From Brevibacterium siliguriense (GTDB taxonomy: Bacteria; Actinomycetota; Actinomycetes; Actinomycetales; Brevibacteriaceae), in contig NZ_LT629766.1 of assembly GCF_900105315.1 (NCBI RefSeq), positions 2,728,001 to 2,792,000 on the forward strand: a stretch of 64,000 bases of DNA, in the 5' to 3' direction. A program made the position numbers and the translations under genes. Each line of letters opens with the position of its first letter. The stretch's first letter is position 1. Below the pieces are notes generated by a model that saw only the letters and a list, made by a program, of their open reading frames with translations, searched no databases and was not told the origin of the DNA. Positions 58,497 to 64,000 of the stretch are shown piece after piece.

Positions 58497-59147
58497 TCAG
58501 CCGTCCAGGTCGATGAGCTCGGGGACGATCACGCGCAGATCCTCGGCGCTGATCGGGCCGCGGCGCAGGATGCGGGGCACATCACCGCTGAGGTCGACGA
58601 TGGTCGACGACATTCCCGACTCGCGGACTCCCCCGTCGACATAGATGTCGACATCGTCACCGAGCATCTCCTGCGCTTCGTCGGCGGTCCTGGCGGCGGG
58701 CTGTCCGGAGATGTTGGCACTCGACACGGCCAACGGCCCAGTTCGGCTGAGCAGGGCCAGTGCCGACTCATCATCGGGCATGCGCACGGCCACAGTTCCG
58801 TGCGTGTCGCCGAGATCCCAATCCAGGGAGGGCTGAGCGTTGGCGATGATCGTCAACGGCCCCGGCCAGAACTTCGCAGTCAGGGCCAGCACGGTCTCAT
58901 CGACCCCGTCGACGAGACCGAAGACGGTCTCCGCCCGCGGGACGAGGACCGGAGGCGGCATGTCCCGACCACGCCCCTTGGCCGCGAGCAGTGCCGCGAC
59001 GGCCGAAGCGCTGAAGGCATCGGCGGCTATCCCGTAGACCGTGTCGGTGGGGATGACGAGCAGGTTTCCTGTGTCGACGACTCGCGCGCATTCGTCGAAG
59101 ACGAGCTCACGGATTTCGGCTTGGGTGACGTCGAATCGTCTCGACAC
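58497..59147 (-). CDS. L-threonylcarbamoyladenylate synthase (Sua5/YwlC/YrdC)
   Basis: A protein of 216 residues for the first step of t6A37 modification of tRNA. The N-terminal TDTVYGIAADAF, the Lys/Arg motif AAKGRGRDMPPPVLV and the LAVSSANISGQPAARTADEA motif are intact. No C-terminal Sua5 domain, so it is the short YrdC form. The neighbours prmC and prfA are both concerned with translation. Confidence 0.95.
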   Translation of the reverse strand: MSRRFDVTQAEIRELVFDECARVVDTGNLLVIPTDTVYGIAADAFSASAVAALLAAKGRGRDMPPPVLVPRAETVFGLVDGVDETVLALTAKFWPGPLTIIANAQPSLDWDLGDTHGTVAVRMPDDESALALLSRTGPLAVSSANISGQPAARTADEAQEMLGDDVDIYVDGGVRESGMSSTIVDLSGDVPRILRRGPISAEDLRVIVPELIDLDG

Positions 59148-59225
59148 GAGTTCTCCGTTTCGAATGTTCGGGGTGTTGTCTCGGTGGTTGAGCCGTACAC
59201 GGCTCGGATTCGTCTCCGCTGTCTC

Positions 59226-60188
59226 CTACGCCTCGCGGCGTGCCACCGTATACCGGTCGCGTCCAGTGTAGTCCTGGAACGTGGCGGCATGTCTCAGACT
59301 GGCCGTGGCCGCCAGAAGTTCCCGTGCGCCGGCACCCTGTTCCTCGCCGTGTTCCATGAGGAAGAGACCACCTGGCCGCAGCAGCTGCTCGGCCTCGATG
59401 AGGATGAGCCCCGGAATCTCGAGACCCGAATCCCCGCCGAAGAGCGCGGACGCAGGATCGTGTTCGGCGACTTCCGGATCCCGTGGCACCGCGGAATCAG
59501 GGACATAGGGCGGGTTCGTCACGACGATGTCGGCACGTCCGCACAGATCGTGGCGCGCTTCGGTGATCGTCGTCGCGTCTTCAAGGATGAACTCGACGGT
59601 CGACTCGCCGAGGCGGCTGTGTTCCAGGTTGTTCAGTGACCATTCCAGGGCGGCGGGTTCGCATTCGACGCCGAGGACGTCGACACGAGGGAACTCGGTG
59701 GCCACGGACAGCGAGATCGCTCCAGATCCCGAACACAGGTCGATGACGAAGGGACGTCGCGCCTCATCGTTCTCGGTAGCCGAGTGGAACTCGGACAGTT
59801 CGGTCAGGACGGCACCTGCCAGCAGCTCGGTTTCCGGCCGGGGCACGAAGACTCCAGGACCCACTTGGAGCTCCAAGTGCCGGAAGTGGGCGATGCCGGT
59901 GAGATGCTGCAGCGGTGTCCGCTGCCGGCGCCGGTCGCAGAGCTCGGCGAATCGCACGTTCACGGAAGCCGGCACAGGATCGTCGAAGAGACGGCGGCGG
60001 CTCAGCGCTGCCCGGTCGATCGACCATGCGTGGGCGAGCAGCTCGAGTGCATCGGCTTCGGGACTCGCTATGCCTGCTTCGGTGAAGACTGTGGTCGCCC
60101 CGCGGAGGAGGTCGGAGACGAGAGTCGGCCTGACGGTGTCCAGGTCAGCCCCCCAGCGCGTCGAGGCGTGCAGCCTTGTCGGCGTCAC
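59226..60188 (-). CDS. prmC: Release factor glutamine methyltransferase
   Basis: A protein of up to 320 residues that methylates the Gln of the GGQ motif in release factors. SAM motif [20 protein letters not shown], catalytic NPPY in [17 protein letters not shown], and the N-terminal helical domain with [10 protein letters not shown] are present. The first usual start is GTG 60188, which overlaps the prfA 3' end by 44 bases; no other ATG, GTG or TTG precedes the helical domain, so I keep it. Its substrate PrfA is encoded immediately upstream. Confidence 0.94.
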   Translation of the reverse strand: MTPTRLHASTRWGADLDTVRPTLVSDLLRGATTVFTEAGIASPEADALELLAHAWSIDRAALSRRRLFDDPVPASVNVRFAELCDRRRQRTPLQHLTGIAHFRHLELQVGPGVFVPRPETELLAGAVLTELSEFHSATENDEARRPFVIDLCSGSGAISLSVATEFPRVDVLGVECEPAALEWSLNNLEHSRLGESTVEFILEDATTITEARHDLCGRADIVVTNPPYVPDSAVPRDPEVAEHDPASALFGGDSGLEIPGLILIEAEQLLRPGGLFLMEHGEEQGAGARELLAATASLRHAATFQDYTGRDRYTVARREA

Positions 60189-61221
60189 GGCAGGACCCGA
60201 TCACGGGATCGAGGTCTCCTGCCAACACCTGATCGAGATTGTAGGCCTTATAGCCGGTGCGATGATCGGTGATCCGATTCTCCGGGAAGTTGTAGGTACG
60301 GATGCGTTCCGAGCGATCCACGGTGCGAACCTGTGAACGTCGGATGTCTGCGGCTTCCGCTGCGGCCTCTTCCGCCTGCTTGGCGAGGATCCGCGCGCGG
60401 AGCATGCGCATCGCTGCGTCCTTGTTCTGCAGCTGGGACTTTTCGTTCTGGCAGCTCGCGGTGATTCCGGTCGGCAGGTGGGTGATGCGCACAGCCGAGT
60501 CCGTGGTGTTCACGGACTGCCCGCCGGGGCCGGAAGAGCGATAGACATCGATGCGCAGGTCGTGTTCGTCCAGCTGAACCTCTTCGGGCTCATCGACTTC
60601 GGGGAAGACGAGCACTCCGGCCGCGGAGGTGTGGATGCGTCCCTGCGACTCGGTGACCGGGACTCTTTGGACTCGGTGCACTCCGCCTTCGAACTTCACC
60701 CATCCGTAGGCGCCGTCGTTATTGGCTTTGACAGCCATGCTGATGTCTTTGAATCCGCCGAGGTCCGAATGAGTGGCGTCGAGGATCTGACTCGACCAGC
60801 CCCGCGAATCGATCCACCGCTGATACATCCGCAGCAGATCGCCGGCGAACAGTGCGGATTCGTCTCCGCCCTCGCCGGCTTTGATCTCGATGATCGCGTC
60901 TCGGGAATCGTCCGGGTCACTGGGAACCAGGAGATCCTTGAGCTCACCCTCGGCCGTCTCCATCTCTGCGGACAGCCGCTTGGCCTCTGCGGCGAAATCG
61001 GCATCGTCCTCGGCCAGTTCCACGGCGGCAGCATGGTCGGCTTCGAGTTGGGCGAAGTGCCGGGCGGCCGCGGCGACCTTGTCGAGTTCCGCGTAACGCC
61101 TGGTCAGCTTCTTGGCCCGGCCGGCGTCAGCGTGGACCGCGGGGTCGGAGAGTTCCTCCTGCACCCGCGCATGCTCGTCGAGCAGTGCGCTGACGCTGGC
61201 CGTGAGGGTGTCGTCGACCAT
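60145..61221 (-). CDS. prfA: Peptide chain release factor 1
   Basis: A protein of 358 residues. Stop-codon specificity loop [15 protein letters not shown] (PxT type, reading UAA/UAG) and the catalytic GGQ in [15 protein letters not shown] are intact. The ATG lies one base past the rho stop codon, suggesting a rho-prfA-prmC unit. Confidence 0.97.
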   Translation of the reverse strand: MVDDTLTASVSALLDEHARVQEELSDPAVHADAGRAKKLTRRYAELDKVAAAARHFAQLEADHAAAVELAEDDADFAAEAKRLSAEMETAEGELKDLLVPSDPDDSRDAIIEIKAGEGGDESALFAGDLLRMYQRWIDSRGWSSQILDATHSDLGGFKDISMAVKANNDGAYGWVKFEGGVHRVQRVPVTESQGRIHTSAAGVLVFPEVDEPEEVQLDEHDLRIDVYRSSGPGGQSVNTTDSAVRITHLPTGITASCQNEKSQLQNKDAAMRMLRARILAKQAEEAAAEAADIRRSQVRTVDRSERIRTYNFPENRITDHRTGYKAYNLDQVLAGDLDPVIGSCRDADKAARLDALGG

Positions 61222-61222
61222 C

Positions 61223-63235
<2,013 letters not shown>

Positions 63236-63315
63236 GAAGGTCCTTCTCCCTCTTTCGGCCGTGCGGCATGTGCCGTTTGCTCACGGCGACGGAAACACCA
63301 TTGACGGTGCGTTGT

Positions 63316-63344
63316 GAAAGAAAACCTGCTAAAGAATGAGCAGG
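63316..63344 (-). promoter_or_regulatory. Attenuator-like hairpin in the rho leader
   Basis: On the minus strand CCTGCT-CATTCTTT-AGCAGG (63344-63325) forms a perfect 6-bp stem followed at once by TTTTCTTTC (63324-63316). It lies about 80 bases before rho and after its promoter, so it could stop part of the transcripts before rho. Confidence 0.45.
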
Positions 63345-63355
63345 AGATGTTCCAG

Positions 63356-63385
63356 AATGTATGACATCAGCGACGGATCTGTGAA
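63356..63385 (-). promoter_or_regulatory. Candidate promoter of rho
   Basis: Minus-strand TTCACA (63385-63380, five of six bases of TTGACA) and TACATT (63361-63356) are 18 bases apart. A start near 63349 would give a leader of about 115 bases that includes the attenuator-like hairpin. Confidence 0.55.
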
Positions 63386-63459
63386 GAACAGTGGGAAGCC
63401 GTGCTCTGTCGGAACACCCACAGTCTACTTGTTCGGAGCCGATCTGGCGAATCGTTTCC

Positions 63460-64000
63460 TCAATTTTCTCGGCTCACCCGATAACCGCCGAGGTCAATCG
63501 CTGTGCGCTGAGCGACGAAGCCTGCCGGCAAAAGGGTGTCGGGCACCGCCTCGGCGAGGACGATTACAGTCGGCCCGGCTCCGGAGATGACGGCCGGGAG
63601 CCCCTCGGCTCGCAGCGAGTCGACCAGCGCCATCGACTCCGGATAGGCGCTGCGCCGGAACTCCTGATGGAGCTGATCTCGGGTGGCGTCGAAGAGCACC
63701 TGCGCGTCATTGCTCATTCCGTGGACGAGCAGGCCGGCCCGAGCCGAGTTGTCTGCCGCGATCGCGTGATCGATGCCCGCGGGGATGAGTCCCCGGGCGA
63801 CCTCCGTGTCGAGGCGGAAGGAGGGCACGAGCACTGTGACCGTCTCGAGAGTGCGCACGGGCACCTGCCACGACTTCACGGGACTGGACAGGGAGACTGT
63901 GAGTCCGCCGAAGATCGCGGGCGCGGCGTTGTCCGGATGTCCTTCGACGGCGGTGGCGACCTCGAGGATCCGATCGCGGCTCAGTTCCACACCGGTCGAC
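63460..64000 (-). CDS. thrB: Homoserine kinase, C-terminal part, cut by window edge
   Basis: About 180 residues at the C-terminal end of a GHMP kinase. The part begins STGVELSRDRILEVATAVEG and continues HPDNAAPAIFGGLTVSLS, typical of ThrB, with the C-terminal glycine motif VISGAGPTVIVLAEA. The ATP-binding PxxxGLGSS part is outside the window. It phosphorylates homoserine in threonine synthesis. Order thrB-rho matches Mycobacterium. Confidence 0.92.
   Translation of the reverse strand, partial: STGVELSRDRILEVATAVEGHPDNAAPAIFGGLTVSLSSPVKSWQVPVRTLETVTVLVPSFRLDTEVARGLIPAGIDHAIAADNSARAGLLVHGMSNDAQVLFDATRDQLHQEFRRSAYPESMALVDSLRAEGLPAVISGAGPTVIVLAEAVPDTLLPAGFVAQRTAIDLGGYRVSREN

Overview
The window is a gene-dense, high-GC stretch of an actinobacterial chromosome. 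GTG starts, a NucS endonuclease, an Rv2466c-type thioredoxin-fold protein, a translational ileS T-box, clpP1P2 with a ClgR-type site and an Arg/Asn/Asp-rich Rho all point to Actinomycetota. From remembered protein sequences I favour a Brevibacterium-like member of the Micrococcales, but the genus is an inference. I saw no phage, insertion sequence, CRISPR array or resistance island. Almost everything is housekeeping.

Layout. 0-6 kb: the end of an AGCS alanine/sodium symporter gene, an SPFH membrane protein, rne and a VKOR-family protein. 6-17 kb: ndk, a DUF4233 membrane protein, folC and ileS form a leftward set led by an isoleucine T-box. An SDR, an acyltransferase and the rightward valS follow. 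17-26 kb: an AIM24 protein, an ArsR/SRPBCC pair, an MFS exporter, clpX, clpP2, clpP1 and tig, then a secreted GH15-like protein. 26-39 kb: divergent tRNA-Gly and tRNA-Pro, an alcohol dehydrogenase, rpiB, an Rv2466c homologue, pepN, mscS, glbO, thioesterases, ettA, a lipoprotein and an SSB-like protein. 39-44 kb: two overlapping dynamin-like GTPases, tRNA-Arg, small proteins and a thiolase. 45-50 kb: a DivIVA-like coiled-coil protein, a zinc-binding small protein, nucS and murA. 50-64 kb: the full F1Fo ATP synthase operon preceded by atpI, wecA-like, sua5, prmC, prfA and rho, ending in a partial thrB.

From memory, the order resembles two separate Mycobacterium tuberculosis neighbourhoods (about Rv2444c-Rv2478c and Rv1296-Rv1323) joined at about 39-44 kb.

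The most notable observations are these. Four genes between 26 and 34 kb (GH15, mscS, glbO and a conserved hypothetical) are each broken by an apparent one-base loss, fixable at a short G/C run. The ileS leader is a T-box in which the ribosome-binding site can pair with an anti-SD element, and it may also influence folC. The site upstream of clpP1 fits the ClgR consensus. RNase E lacks its Zn-link cysteines, and MurA carries Asp in place of the fosfomycin-target Cys. The rho leader holds an attenuator-like hairpin. No clearly new multi-gene system was found; the best candidates for unexplored biology are the tandem GTPases, the DivIVA-like protein and the small zinc protein beside nucS.
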